Below, piece after piece: positions 1 through 8,812 of a DNA stretch of 38,289 nt (positions are counted from its first letter, which is position 1; each line of letters opens with the position of its first letter). Source of the DNA: RGIG3102 sp964369975 (GTDB lineage: Bacteria > Bacillota > Clostridia > Oscillospirales > Ruminococcaceae). The notes under the pieces were generated by a model. The model was given only the letters and a program-made list of their open reading frames with translations, made no database searches and was not told where the DNA came from. Location: contig CAYJFZ010000015.1 in the NCBI GenBank assembly GCA_964369975.1, positions 1 through 38,289 on the forward strand, read 5' to 3'. Both the position numbers and the translations under genes were made by a program.

Positions 1-19
1 ACGCTAAAGCTTTTTCGGC

Positions 20-40
20 ACCACCGACATAGTCGGTGGT
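20..40. terminator. Small perfect hairpin at the left edge
   Basis: A 9-bp perfect stem (ACCACCGAC at 20-28 with GTCGGTGGT at 32-40) has a 3-base loop. It is followed rightward only by a weak T-run (TTTATAT). It could end a gene lying left of the window on the + strand. The gene it would serve is not visible, so the role is inference. Confidence 0.4.
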
Positions 41-54
41 TTATATCCAATAAA

Positions 55-81
55 AGAGCGAGCTTCTTTAAGGCTCGCTCT
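55..81 (-). terminator. Rho-independent terminator of the DUF4438 gene
   Basis: A 9-bp stem (AGAGCGAGC at 55-63 with GCTCGCTCT at 73-81) lies 16 bases past the stop of the leftward gene. Read on the minus strand, it is followed by TTTTATTGG, a modest U-run. Position and orientation fit termination of the DUF4438 transcript. Confidence 0.75.
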
Positions 82-96
82 AATTTATATAATATT

Positions 97-969
97 TTAT
101 TTACCTATATAATTCATAATATTTGCATTTGGATCTATTTTTGCTTTTATGATAGGTAAATTCGAAGTAAGCAATGTAGTAACTCCGGGGCCGTGACCGT
201 GTGCATAACTATCGCCGTGGATAATAATACCTATAGTACAAGCACCTTTTAGATAAGCTCTACCAACTGTATTTGTATGATCCTCAAGTAACACGAAATC
301 ACCAAAGCGTAAATTATCAAGACCTAAATCTTTAATAACTTGTTTATCAGTTGTCATAATATCATAATCGCCTGTATGGGAGTTTGAACTTCCAAGTCCA
401 GAGCCCATTAAATATGCAGGAACGGTTGCAACAACCGGTACCACTAAAGTGTCACCTTCAATTTCTATTCCCATATTTTCAAGTAATTTTGGGTCAATAC
501 CACAACTAACTACTGTATCCTCAAAATTTTCGATTACAAGACCTTGTCCGCAACCTTTGATAAGAATTTTATCATCTATGCACATTTTTTCTTTATCTTC
601 TTTTGAAAATTCAATTATTGTGTGCTCTATACCACCGTGACCTCCAATAACATATCCTTTCGCGCCTTTTGCTTCGCCTGAAACTACTACAGCTTCATTA
701 CCAGCACAGGCATATACCATTAGGGCATGATTTTCATCACTTATTTCGTTTCGCAAACTAACACTCGGCTCGAGATGATCGCCTTTGAATTTATAAACGC
801 TATCTCCAACATTGATGTTGTAGCAAATGCCACCTGTTGCAGGTACGCATAATGCTTTACCATCTACTCCATTAATTCTGTAGTGATTACCTCTACTAAC
901 CGGATGATGAATTTTACCTAATAAAGAGATTATTGCGAGATCTTCTTTATTAGTTTTTAAGTGTGCCAT
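97..969 (-). CDS. DUF4438 family protein of unknown function
   Basis: The 290-residue protein matches the DUF4438 family as I know it: glycine-rich and soluble, with no signal peptide or membrane segment. Recognisable pieces are the GDYDIMTTD stretch, an HTNTVGRAY segment and a C-terminal HGDSYAHGHGPG motif rich in His and Gly that could bind metal or ligand. No enzymatic function is established for the family to my knowledge. An in-frame GTG at 978 would add MSP, but that GTG lies inside the ribosome site (AGAGGTGA on the minus strand), so the ATG at 969, six bases downstream, is the better start. It has its own promoter and terminator and is transcribed divergently from the alaS operon. Family call is confident; function is unknown. 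Confidence 0.85.
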   Translation of the reverse strand: MAHLKTNKEDLAIISLLGKIHHPVSRGNHYRINGVDGKALCVPATGGICYNINVGDSVYKFKGDHLEPSVSLRNEISDENHALMVYACAGNEAVVVSGEAKGAKGYVIGGHGGIEHTIIEFSKEDKEKMCIDDKILIKGCGQGLVIENFEDTVVSCGIDPKLLENMGIEIEGDTLVVPVVATVPAYLMGSGLGSSNSHTGDYDIMTTDKQVIKDLGLDNLRFGDFVLLEDHTNTVGRAYLKGACTIGIIIHGDSYAHGHGPGVTTLLTSNLPIIKAKIDPNANIMNYIGK

Positions 970-1043
970 TGGACTCACCTCTTTCCATTTACATTTATTG
1001 TAACCTATACAATATCTAAAAATATTTTTTTGGGTTCATCTAT

Positions 1044-1072
1044 AATATAGCATAGATACTTGCTTTTTGCAA
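1044..1072 (-). promoter_or_regulatory. Sigma-A promoter for the DUF4438 gene
   Basis: On the minus strand TTGCAA (1067-1072) and TATATT (1044-1049) are separated by 17 bases. The predicted start lies about 65-70 bases before the ATG at 969. Both boxes are close to consensus. Confidence 0.6.
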
Positions 1073-1109
1073 ACTGAAAAATCACCTAAAAATTTATATA
1101 AATTGTGTA

Positions 1110-1138
1110 TTGATTATTTTGTAAAATAGTAGTATAAT
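1110..1138 (+). promoter_or_regulatory. Sigma-A promoter of the alaS operon
   Basis: TTGATT (1110-1115) and a perfect TATAAT (1133-1138) are 17 bases apart, immediately upstream of the T-box leader. This is the only strong promoter seen ahead of alaS and probably drives all six genes to 9355. Confidence 0.8.
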
Positions 1139-1403
1139 AGAGAAAGTGGGGCAAATGCCTCCTATGATATAATAGGCGATAAAAGGGAATAAAAATAAAT
1201 TTTTGTATTTAGAGAGAAATCGGTTGCTGAAAGATTTTTACAAAGTTATTTGTGCCACCCTTTTGCTCAAGGTGAAAAAAGCTTTGCGTAACTATGGCGT
1301 TAACATAGATAAAGAGGTGTAGTTTTTTATTACACAATGTGGGTGGTACCGCGGTAAGTTATTATCGTCCCTTAGAATTTTTAAGTTCTAAGGGGCGTTT
1401 TTT
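1139..1403 (+). promoter_or_regulatory. T-box leader (tRNA-Ala sensing) of alaS
   Basis: The leader carries the diagnostic T-box sequence GGGTGGTACCGCGG (1341-1354). Stem I can be closed by GAGAAAGTGGG (from 1139) pairing with CCCTTTTGCTC (1258-1268). The triplet GCC at 1254-1256, followed by a purine at 1257 and then the closing helix, sits where a specifier codon belongs and is an alanine codon. Conserved Stem I apical sequence (AGAGAG, then GGTTGCTGAAAG) is at 1211-1233. A Stem III hairpin is CTATG/CATAG (1292-1296/1304-1308). The TGGT of the T-box bulge can pair with the ACCA end of tRNA-Ala. A leader terminator follows. Uncharged tRNA-Ala should favour the antiterminator and switch on alaS and the genes behind it. 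Confidence 0.93.
1366..1403 (+). terminator. Leader terminator of the alaS T-box
   Basis: CGTCCCTTAGAA (1366-1377) pairs with TTCTAAGGGGCG (1386-1397) and is followed by six Ts (1398-1403). It overlaps the 3' part of the T-box antiterminator, as required for the on/off switch. Confidence 0.9.
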
Positions 1404-1421
1404 ATTTTAAGGAGAATAAAT

Positions 1422-4085
1422 ATGAAATGGACATCATTAAACGAAATTAGGGAAAGATATTTAAAATTTTTCCAAGACAAGGGGCATACAAGATTAGACT
1501 CATTCCCATTAGTGCCACAAGAGGATAAAAGTTTATTACTTATAAACTCAGGTATGGCACCATTAAAAAAATACTTTATGGGGCAGGCTATAATGCCAAA
1601 CAACAAGGCGACAACTTGCCAAAAATGTATAAGAACACCAGATATTGAAAATGTTGGTATCACTGCAAGACATGGTACTTTCTTTGAGATGCTTGGCAAC
1701 TTTTCATTTGGCGACTACTTTAAAAATGAAGCGACAGAGTGGGCGTGGGAATTCTTAACAAAAGAATTAGAACTTCCAATTGACTGCTTGCATGTTAGTG
1801 TTTATGAAGAAGATGATGAGGCTTATGATATATGGACTCAAAAAATAGGCGTTGAACCCTCACATATGCACCGCTTAGGAAAAGCTGATAACTTCTGGGA
1901 AATCGGCACAGGTCCATGTGGTCCTTGTAGTGAGATTTATTTTGATAGAGGCGAGAAGTATTCTTGTGGTAAAGATACTTGTACTGTAGGCTGTGACTGT
2001 GATAGATATGTTGAGTTTTGGAACTTAGTTTTCACTCAATTCGACTCAGACGGCAATGGCAACTATGCTTTATTAGACAAGCCAAATATAGATACAGGTA
2101 TGGGCCTTGAAAGAATTGCTTGTATTATGCAAGAAGTTGATAATATGTTTGAAGTTGATACTATTGCAAATATAATTAAAGAAGTTGAAAATATTTCAAA
2201 AGTTAAGTATAAAGAAGATAGTAAAGTTGATATTTCTGTAAGGGTTATTACTGACCATGTAAGAAGTACTGTGTTTATGATTAGTGACGGTGTTCTACCA
2301 AGTAATGAGGGTAGGGGCTATGTGCTAAGAAGATTGTTAAGAAGAGCTGCAAGACACGGTAGAATGATAGGCATAAATGGTATGTTCTTACACGAATTAT
2401 CAAAAACAGTTGTAAATGAAAGCAAACAAGCATACCCAGAGCTTTTAGAAAATGCAGAGTATATTCAAAAAGTTATAAAAGCAGAGGAAGAAAGATTTAA
2501 TACAACTATAGATCAAGGTATGAATATCCTAAATAATATGATAGACTCACTTGAAAAGCAAAAAACAGAAAGTGAAACTAAAATGCTTTCAGGTGAAGAA
2601 GCTTTTAGATTAAATGATACCTTTGGTTTTCCTTTTGAATTAACAAAAGAAATCCTTTTAGAAAGAGGAATTTTAATTGATGAAGATGGCTTTAGAAAAC
2701 ATTTAAAAGAGCAGGCTCAAAGAGCAAGAGATGCAAGGAAAAAAGCAGGCGATATAGGTTGGAGTGATGATTTATTCCAAGGTATAAATCAAAATGAGAC
2801 AGAGTTTGTAGGTTATACGAATTTAGAAGCAGAAAGCAAAGTTTTAGCTATCGGTTATGAAAATAAATTAGAAACTGCTATAAGTGTTGATGAAGGTGAA
2901 AAACAAGGTGTTTTAATTGTTTTAGATAAAACTCCTTTTTATGCACAAGGTGGCGGACAAAGAGCTGATATAGGCGTTTTAAAATCAGAAAATGCAACTT
3001 TAGAAGTTATGGACTGTAAAAAGAGTGTTCAAGGCTACTACATCCACACTTGCGTTTTAAAAAGTGGTATATTAAAAACAAACGATAAAGTAAGCGCAGT
3101 AGTCGATACAACTATAAGAAAAATGACTCAAAGAAATCATACTTCTGCTCATTTACTACAACAAGTACTAAGAGACATCTTAGGAAACCATGTTCATCAG
3201 TCAGGCTCTGATGTAGATGAAAATAGAGTAAGATTTGACTTTACTCACTTTAGTGCTATGACTAAAGAAGAAATAATAAATACAGAATTCGAGGTAAATA
3301 AAGCAATTTTACAAGCCTTACCTGTTGAATACTTTGTAACAACAATGGACAAGGCTAAAGAAATGGGCGCTATAGCTTTATTTGGCGAAAAGTATACAGA
3401 AGATGTAAGAGTATTAAAAATCGGCGATTTTTCAGTAGAGCTTTGTGGTGGTACTCATGTTAGTAATACTTCTGAAATTGGTTTATTTAAAATCGTTTCA
3501 GAATCAAGTGTAGCAGCAGGTATTAGAAGAATTGAAGCAGTTACTAGTATTGGTGTATTACAATTATTAAATAAAAATGAGCAAACATTAAATGAAATAG
3601 CAAATACTTTAAAAACAAATAACACAAGCGAAATTCTAATAAAATTAAATCAAACTATAGAAGAAGCAAAACAAACAAAGCAAGAGCTTGATAAACTAAA
3701 ATTAGAAACATCAAAATCTAAAATAGACGGCTTATTTGAATCTCCAGAAGAAGTGGGCGATTTAAAAGTTGTAACAGCATACTTTAGAGGAACTTCTGCT
3801 GATGCCTTAAGACAGATGTGTTTTGCTGCAAGAGACAAAGCTCCAAAAGCAGTAATAGTGTTCTGTGGCGAAAGTGAGGGCAAGGTAACAGTTGCAGCTT
3901 CTTGTGGTAAAATAGCTGTTGAAAAAGGTGTAAAAGCTGGCGAAGTGGCAAAACAAGTAGCAGCACTTACAGGAGGCTCTGGCGGCGGTAAGGCTGACTT
4001 TGCTATGGCTGGGATTAAAGATGCTTCTTTAGTAGATGAAGCTTTAGCAAAAGTAAAAGATATAGTAGCTGAAATAATTAAATAA
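1422..4085 (+). CDS. alaS: Alanyl-tRNA synthetase
   Basis: Attaches alanine to tRNA-Ala in the cytoplasm. At 887 residues it has the full bacterial length. The N-terminal class II catalytic core is visible: the region around LINSGMAPLKKYF, then GTFFEMLGNFSFGDYF (motif 2), and GMGLERIA (motif 3). The editing domain has HTSAH near residue 573 and CGGTH near residue 674, the zinc and mischarged-tRNA clearing residues. The C-Ala domain ends with the glycine-rich GGSGGGKADFAMAG. The ATG follows an AGGAG ribosome site and lies 18 bases after the leader terminator. Expression should respond to tRNA-Ala charging through the T-box. First gene of a six-gene operon; the next start is 12 bases downstream. 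Confidence 0.98.
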   Translation: MKWTSLNEIRERYLKFFQDKGHTRLDSFPLVPQEDKSLLLINSGMAPLKKYFMGQAIMPNNKATTCQKCIRTPDIENVGITARHGTFFEMLGNFSFGDYFKNEATEWAWEFLTKELELPIDCLHVSVYEEDDEAYDIWTQKIGVEPSHMHRLGKADNFWEIGTGPCGPCSEIYFDRGEKYSCGKDTCTVGCDCDRYVEFWNLVFTQFDSDGNGNYALLDKPNIDTGMGLERIACIMQEVDNMFEVDTIANIIKEVENISKVKYKEDSKVDISVRVITDHVRSTVFMISDGVLPSNEGRGYVLRRLLRRAARHGRMIGINGMFLHELSKTVVNESKQAYPELLENAEYIQKVIKAEEERFNTTIDQGMNILNNMIDSLEKQKTESETKMLSGEEAFRLNDTFGFPFELTKEILLERGILIDEDGFRKHLKEQAQRARDARKKAGDIGWSDDLFQGINQNETEFVGYTNLEAESKVLAIGYENKLETAISVDEGEKQGVLIVLDKTPFYAQGGGQRADIGVLKSENATLEVMDCKKSVQGYYIHTCVLKSGILKTNDKVSAVVDTTIRKMTQRNHTSAHLLQQVLRDILGNHVHQSGSDVDENRVRFDFTHFSAMTKEEIINTEFEVNKAILQALPVEYFVTTMDKAKEMGAIALFGEKYTEDVRVLKIGDFSVELCGGTHVSNTSEIGLFKIVSESSVAAGIRRIEAVTSIGVLQLLNKNEQTLNEIANTLKTNNTSEILIKLNQTIEEAKQTKQELDKLKLETSKSKIDGLFESPEEVGDLKVVTAYFRGTSADALRQMCFAARDKAPKAVIVFCGESEGKVTVAASCGKIAVEKGVKAGEVAKQVAALTGGSGGGKADFAMAGIKDASLVDEALAKVKDIVAEIIK

Positions 4086-4097
4086 TGAGGTGGTACT

Positions 4098-4436
4098 ATG
4101 GATTGCATTTTTTGTAAAATAATAAATGGAGAAATCAAAGCAAATAAAGTATATGAAAATGATGTTGTGGTAGCTTTTAATGATTTAAGCCCGCAAGCGC
4201 CATTTCATGTATTAATAATTCCAAAACAGCACATTCCATCACCCAAAGATATAACAAAAGAAAATATGCATATAGCAGGCGAAATTATTTTAGCAGCAGC
4301 TGAAATAGCAAAACAAGAAAACTTAGAAAATGGCTATCGCTTAGTAGCAAACAGCGGTAAAGATGCAGGACAAACTGTTCATCACTTGCATTTTCATATG
4401 ATGGCAAAAAGAAGTTTTGAATGGCCAGCAGGATAA
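4098..4436 (+). CDS. HIT family (HinT-like) nucleotide-binding protein
   Basis: At 112 residues this is a complete small histidine-triad protein. It begins with the typical DCIFCKIINGEI, has the HVLIIPK strand, and carries the triad HLHFHMM near residue 98-104, where the central His is the nucleophile in purine phosphoramidase or nucleotide hydrolase reactions. It ends with the usual short basic-aromatic tail. Ribosome site AGGTGG precedes the ATG. The natural substrate of such proteins is usually not known; co-transcription with alaS is suggestive because HinT proteins can hydrolyse aminoacyl-adenylates, but that link is inference here. Confidence 0.93.
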   Translation: MDCIFCKIINGEIKANKVYENDVVVAFNDLSPQAPFHVLIIPKQHIPSPKDITKENMHIAGEIILAAAEIAKQENLENGYRLVANSGKDAGQTVHHLHFHMMAKRSFEWPAG

Positions 4437-4440
4437 GTGT

Positions 4441-6501
4441 ATGAATAAAATAAGAGAAATTATAACAATAGCATTAACTATGCTTTTAACTTGTATATTT
4501 CTCATAACAATACCGAAAGATAATTTAGTATATCTTTTGGTATTGTTTATATCTATTTGTCTTTTTACTTTTATTTATAAAAAAGAAAATAGAAAAACTA
4601 TTATAATTTCAGTAATTTGTATGATAGCGACTGTTGTGTATTTTAATTTTTACACAGGCTATATAAACGCTAATATTGATAAATTATCAAATGAAAACAC
4701 TAAAATTACAGGCTACATCACCCAAGAAGAAAGAACTAATTTTTACTCAACAAAGTACACTTTGAAAATTGAAGAAATAGAAAATGAGAGAATTTATCAA
4801 AGTTTTGTTCAATTTTATAGCTATGATGATTTTAATATAGGTCAAAGGCTTTCTTTAACGGGCAATATTAATGTAGATAATAAGAATTCATACACACACT
4901 ACTTATTGAGCGAAAATATTATAGGCACATTCTATCCAGAAGAAATACAAGATGAAAACAAAGAAAAAACTTCTATATTAATCTTAGGCCAAAAGATGCG
5001 AGAAGATATAATTTACAACGCTCAAAAATTATATTCAAAAGATTTTTTAGGAATAAGTTTAGCCATGGGCTACAGCGATAAATCTTATTTAGATACTGAA
5101 ATTACTGATGCTTTTAAGGTGAGTGGTGTATCGCATATTTTGGTAGTTTCAGGGCTTCATGTTGCCTTTATCGCCTTATTAATTAACTATTTATTTAAGT
5201 TTTTGCCGATAAATAAAAAGATAAAAAATATTTTAGTTAGTTTATTACTTTTAGCTTTATGTACTACCATAGGCTTTACTTATTCAATAATTAGAGCAGT
5301 ATTTGTTATGGTTATTTTATTAATAGCTAAAAATTTTTACATATATACTGACACTTTCTCAGTCTTAGCTTTAATTATAATAGTAACTTTAATTTTAAAT
5401 CCGTATTCTGCTACGAGTTTAAGTTTATTATTGTCGTACTCTGCCTGTGTTGGCGTAATTTGTTCTCAAAAGATTATACAGAAATATAAAGTTAATAAAA
5501 TAATTCAAGGCGTTGTAGTATGCGTTTTTGCAACGATATTCACCTTGCCTATTTTAGCCTTTTCAGGCATTGAAATTAGCCTTATTTCGCCTTTAGTAAA
5601 TCCTATTATAACGATACTTGCTATGCCAGTTTGCGTTTTATCATTTTTAACTGTGCTAATTGAATTTTTACCTATAATTTCAATTATTAATCCCATTTTA
5701 GTAGCTATAAATAAATTTTTTATCAGTATTATATTAGTCATAACTTCCTTTATAGCTAATAATTTTTCCTTTGCGCTAATAAATTTAAGCGACGATATTT
5801 TTAAAGTGGCAATCTTTATAGGCTTAGTTTTATTAGTTATAGTTTTTTTAAACTTTAAATTTAATAAAAAAATTAACATAATAATTTTGACAATTACTTT
5901 TATTTTTACTACATTTTTTGGTATAATGAATAAAGACAATGTAAAAGTTACGATTATGGATACAGGCAGCTTTATCTCAAGCGTTGTAAACTATGATTAT
6001 AAAACGGATTTAATTTTGCACGAAAAAGTCAGTGAAAATGAATTAGTTTATATTCTGCGCAATTATAATAGCACAAAGTTTAATAATATTATTATTTGCT
6101 TTAGCGATGATTTAGATTTTAGTGTAGAAAATTATGGCGATAATATTTATTACCAGACGGATAAAAAGGAGTATAACTTCTCTCATTATTCGTATACGAT
6201 ATTAGACGATGAAGTGTATGAGTTAGTTTGTGGTGATTTAAGCGTTGTGACAAGTAAGGATGTACAAATATTAAAAGTAGATGAAGATAGTATTTATTTT
6301 ACTTCTTCAAAGGCTCCATTAACATTTAATATAGATACCATTTACTATTACTTAAATGGTAATTACTCAGATAGATATAAGCAGTTTGTAGATATTTCAA
6401 AAGGCGTAAGGCTTTATGATGACTTAGAAATAAAAGTGAATACTAAAACTAAAGAATACAAAATAATTAAGGATGTGATTAATTTTGCAAACAGGATATA
6501 A
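4441..6501 (+). CDS. comEC: ComEC/Rec2 family DNA-uptake channel, nuclease residues absent
   Basis: About 686 residues from the ATG at 4441, which follows AGGA and lies four bases after the HIT stop; an upstream in-frame ATG at 4417 sits inside the HIT gene without a ribosome site. ComEC forms the inner-membrane channel for single-stranded DNA during transformation. Visible parts: two N-terminal membrane segments, an OB-fold-like extracellular segment (DUF4131 region), then the Competence domain with the signature VSHILVVSGLH near residue 235 and many membrane segments to about residue 495. The C-terminal soluble part starts VTIMDTG, resembling the first strand of the metallo-beta-lactamase domain (usually DVGQGD), but no HxHxDH motif follows and later metal-binding histidines are missing. 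The channel could still work; nuclease activity is unlikely. Confidence 0.9.
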   Translation: MNKIREIITIALTMLLTCIFLITIPKDNLVYLLVLFISICLFTFIYKKENRKTIIISVICMIATVVYFNFYTGYINANIDKLSNENTKITGYITQEERTNFYSTKYTLKIEEIENERIYQSFVQFYSYDDFNIGQRLSLTGNINVDNKNSYTHYLLSENIIGTFYPEEIQDENKEKTSILILGQKMREDIIYNAQKLYSKDFLGISLAMGYSDKSYLDTEITDAFKVSGVSHILVVSGLHVAFIALLINYLFKFLPINKKIKNILVSLLLLALCTTIGFTYSIIRAVFVMVILLIAKNFYIYTDTFSVLALIIIVTLILNPYSATSLSLLLSYSACVGVICSQKIIQKYKVNKIIQGVVVCVFATIFTLPILAFSGIEISLISPLVNPIITILAMPVCVLSFLTVLIEFLPIISIINPILVAINKFFISIILVITSFIANNFSFALINLSDDIFKVAIFIGLVLLVIVFLNFKFNKKINIIILTITFIFTTFFGIMNKDNVKVTIMDTGSFISSVVNYDYKTDLILHEKVSENELVYILRNYNSTKFNNIIICFSDDLDFSVENYGDNIYYQTDKKEYNFSHYSYTILDDEVYELVCGDLSVVTSKDVQILKVDEDSIYFTSSKAPLTFNIDTIYYYLNGNYSDRYKQFVDISKGVRLYDDLEIKVNTKTKEYKIIKDVINFANRI

Positions 6502-7516
6502 AATTAAAGAAAAAGAATTAAAAAAAATATGGTTTGTCTTATCACAGGACAACTATATTTGCTTTGAAAACTTTAAAATAATAAAGTCTATATGTGAAAA
6601 AAATAATATAGATGAAGATAGTATCACTGTTTATTCTCAAAAAAAGCCTGACTTTGATGAGATACTTGATTTAACTAACACAGTAGGTTTTTTTGGAGAT
6701 AGGTTAATAGTTTTAAAAGATTTTGATATAACAAGTTTTACAGAAGAAGAATTAAGTTTTCTTAAAAACCTTGTGCTTAATGCGCAGGGAGTACATTTTG
6801 CCTATCTTTTTACTTACGAAGAAAAAAAGAAAATAAAAGCAAAGAAATACACAGAATTTATAAATACTATGAGTGAGAACGGCACAAGCATAGTAGTTGA
6901 AAAAATAACTGATAATATTTTAAAAGAAGTAGTAGAAAGAAAATGCAAAGAAAATAAAACAAAGATAGATACAACTTCAATAAATTTAATAGTAAAAGGT
7001 GCGAATAAAGATATAGCAAGTGTAATAAATGAAACTGATAAGTTATGCGCAGCAGCAAATTATACACAAATAGATAAAAAAATAATAGACGCTTTGCTTA
7101 TAAAATCTTTAGAGGGTTCTGTTTTTGATATAATAGACTTCGTTGCTCAAAAAAGATTAGTAACAGCAGTTGAAAGAATGAATACATTGTTTGATATGCA
7201 AAATGATGAAGTGGCTATTTTATCTGTATTATCCCTATCTTTTATTAATATACACAGAGTGAAATTAGGAATTGAAAAAGGCCTTACTTATCAAAAAGTA
7301 TACACAGATTTTGAAAATAAAGGTAGTGACTTTGCCTATCAAAAAGCATATGGAAATGCAAGGGCTTTTACCCTTGAGGGAGTTGAAGAAATATTAGATT
7401 TACTACTAAAAGCAGACATCTTATTTAAAAGTACTTCTGTAAATAAAAAAGAGTATTTATTAGTATTATTAGCTCAGATAATCGCTAAAGGTAATAAAAA
7501 AACATGGAAAAGATAA
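6485..7516 (+). CDS. holA: DNA polymerase III subunit delta
   Basis: Delta is the clamp-loader subunit that opens the sliding clamp during replication. At 343 residues it has the usual length. Family features include the N-terminal YICFENFKIIKSI segment, the TNTVGFFGDRLIVLKDFD stretch that follows the first strand, the EKKKIKAKKY region, and a helical C-terminal collar domain. The predicted start is TTG at 6485, overlapping comEC by 17 bases. It is supported by the ribosome site AAGGATGTGA seven to eight bases upstream, and no ATG is better placed. The comEC-holA order is common in Firmicutes. Confidence 0.9.
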   Translation: MQTGYKIKEKELKKIWFVLSQDNYICFENFKIIKSICEKNNIDEDSITVYSQKKPDFDEILDLTNTVGFFGDRLIVLKDFDITSFTEEELSFLKNLVLNAQGVHFAYLFTYEEKKKIKAKKYTEFINTMSENGTSIVVEKITDNILKEVVERKCKENKTKIDTTSINLIVKGANKDIASVINETDKLCAAANYTQIDKKIIDALLIKSLEGSVFDIIDFVAQKRLVTAVERMNTLFDMQNDEVAILSVLSLSFINIHRVKLGIEKGLTYQKVYTDFENKGSDFAYQKAYGNARAFTLEGVEEILDLLLKADILFKSTSVNKKEYLLVLLAQIIAKGNKKTWKR

Positions 7517-8793
7517 AAGTAAGCCAAGTAGTAGTTGTAGAAGGCAAATACGATATGATTACCTTAAATAATATTTTAAATGCCTTGATTATTCCTTTAA
7601 ACGGCTTTAGTATTTATTCCGATGAAGAAAAAAAGGCCTTACTTAAAACTTTGGGCGATGAATTCGGTATAATTTTAATTACTGACTCAGATACAGCAGG
7701 CTTCCAATTAAGAAATTATATACAAAATATTTGCAAAACTGCCAATATAATAAATGTGTACATTCCCAATATAAAAGGCAAAGAAGCAAGGAAAAAGCAA
7801 AATTCAAAAGAAGGATTTTTAGGTGTAGAAGGTATACCTAAAAATATAATTATAGATAGCTTAAAAAATGCAGGGGTAGGATTTTCTTATAAAACTGAAA
7901 ATGAAAATCCACTAACCTATACTGATTTATATAACTTATCGCTTTCAGGTGTAGAAAATGCCTTTGAAAATAGAAAAAAAGTATCAAACCATTTTAACTT
8001 GCCAATTAAACTATCAAAAAAAGCATTTTTGGAGGTGCTAAATAGGATGACAAACTACGAAGAATTAAAAAATATTTTAAATGAAGAAACAGCGGTGTTT
8101 TGGGATTTTCACGGCACTTTAACAAAGCCTGATAATCAATGGCTTGACTCAAGTTTATTACTAATACAAACGCATTACCCTAAAATTAATATTAATGAAG
8201 AAATCATTGAAGAAAACTTTGGTGGAAAAGGCCTTCCTTGGTGGACTTACCCTTCAAGAGATACAAGGCATTTAATAGAAAATGACGGCTGGTGGAAAAG
8301 CTGTAATGAGGAATTTGTTAAAAACTTTATGGGCTGTGGTTTAAATAAAGAGCAAGCTGAATTTTTAGCGCCTAAAATAAGAGAATATGTAGTGGATATT
8401 AATAATCACATATTATATGATGATACTATAAAAGTTTTAACGACATTAAAACAAAGAGGGTATAAAAACTATCTATTATCAAATAATTTTCCAGAATTAT
8501 ATGAAATGGTTGAAGAAATGGGTATTAGTCATTTATTTGAGGGTAAGGTAGTTTCAGCTAAAATAGGCTATGATAAACCAAGAAAAGAAATATTTGATTA
8601 CGCAAAAAGCCTTGCTAAAGATGCAAAAAGATTTATTATGGTAGGAGATAACCCTGTAGATGATATGCAAGGGGGCAAAAATGCAGGCCTTACTACAATA
8701 TTTCTAAATGAAAGACAAAGAAAAAACTTTGTAAAAGATGATATGGATTATATCTGCGAAAGTTTAACAGAGATTTTAGAAGTTTTAAAATAA
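7504..8793 (+). CDS. Fusion of Toprim/DUF4093 (RNase M5-like) and HAD hydrolase domains
   Basis: The 429-residue protein has two unrelated parts. Residues 1 to about 190 match the Clostridia Toprim-DUF4093 family related to ribonuclease M5: VVVEGKYD (Toprim Glu), LITDSDTAGF (DxD), YIPNIKGKEARK and the typical family ending LSKKAFLEVLNRM. Residues about 196-429 form a HAD-superfamily hydrolase: motif I DFHGTLT (Asp201), motif II LLSNN, motif III Lys in YDKPRKE, and motif IV GDNPVDD. The usual second Asp of motif I is His203. The gene overlaps holA by 13 bases. An internal GGAGGTG at 8031 followed by ATG at 8047 (Met182) marks the junction and could permit separate translation of the HAD part. 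The nucleic-acid target of the Toprim part and the HAD substrate are unknown. Confidence 0.85.
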   Translation: MEKIKVSQVVVVEGKYDMITLNNILNALIIPLNGFSIYSDEEKKALLKTLGDEFGIILITDSDTAGFQLRNYIQNICKTANIINVYIPNIKGKEARKKQNSKEGFLGVEGIPKNIIIDSLKNAGVGFSYKTENENPLTYTDLYNLSLSGVENAFENRKKVSNHFNLPIKLSKKAFLEVLNRMTNYEELKNILNEETAVFWDFHGTLTKPDNQWLDSSLLLIQTHYPKININEEIIEENFGGKGLPWWTYPSRDTRHLIENDGWWKSCNEEFVKNFMGCGLNKEQAEFLAPKIREYVVDINNHILYDDTIKVLTTLKQRGYKNYLLSNNFPELYEMVEEMGISHLFEGKVVSAKIGYDKPRKEIFDYAKSLAKDAKRFIMVGDNPVDDMQGGKNAGLTTIFLNERQRKNFVKDDMDYICESLTEILEVLK

Positions 8794-8812
8794 AGATTAT
8801 AGGAAAAGAGAT

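Noticed and set aside
449..640. Rightward ORF of 63 codons
   Set aside because: Lies opposite the DUF4438 gene with no ribosome site; its serine-rich composition is typical of a shadow frame.
976..978. GTG start for the DUF4438 gene
   Set aside because: The GTG is inside the ribosome site AGAGGTGA; the ATG at 969 has ideal spacing.
3650..4138. Leftward ORF of 162 codons
   Set aside because: Antisense shadow of alaS and the HIT gene; no family match.
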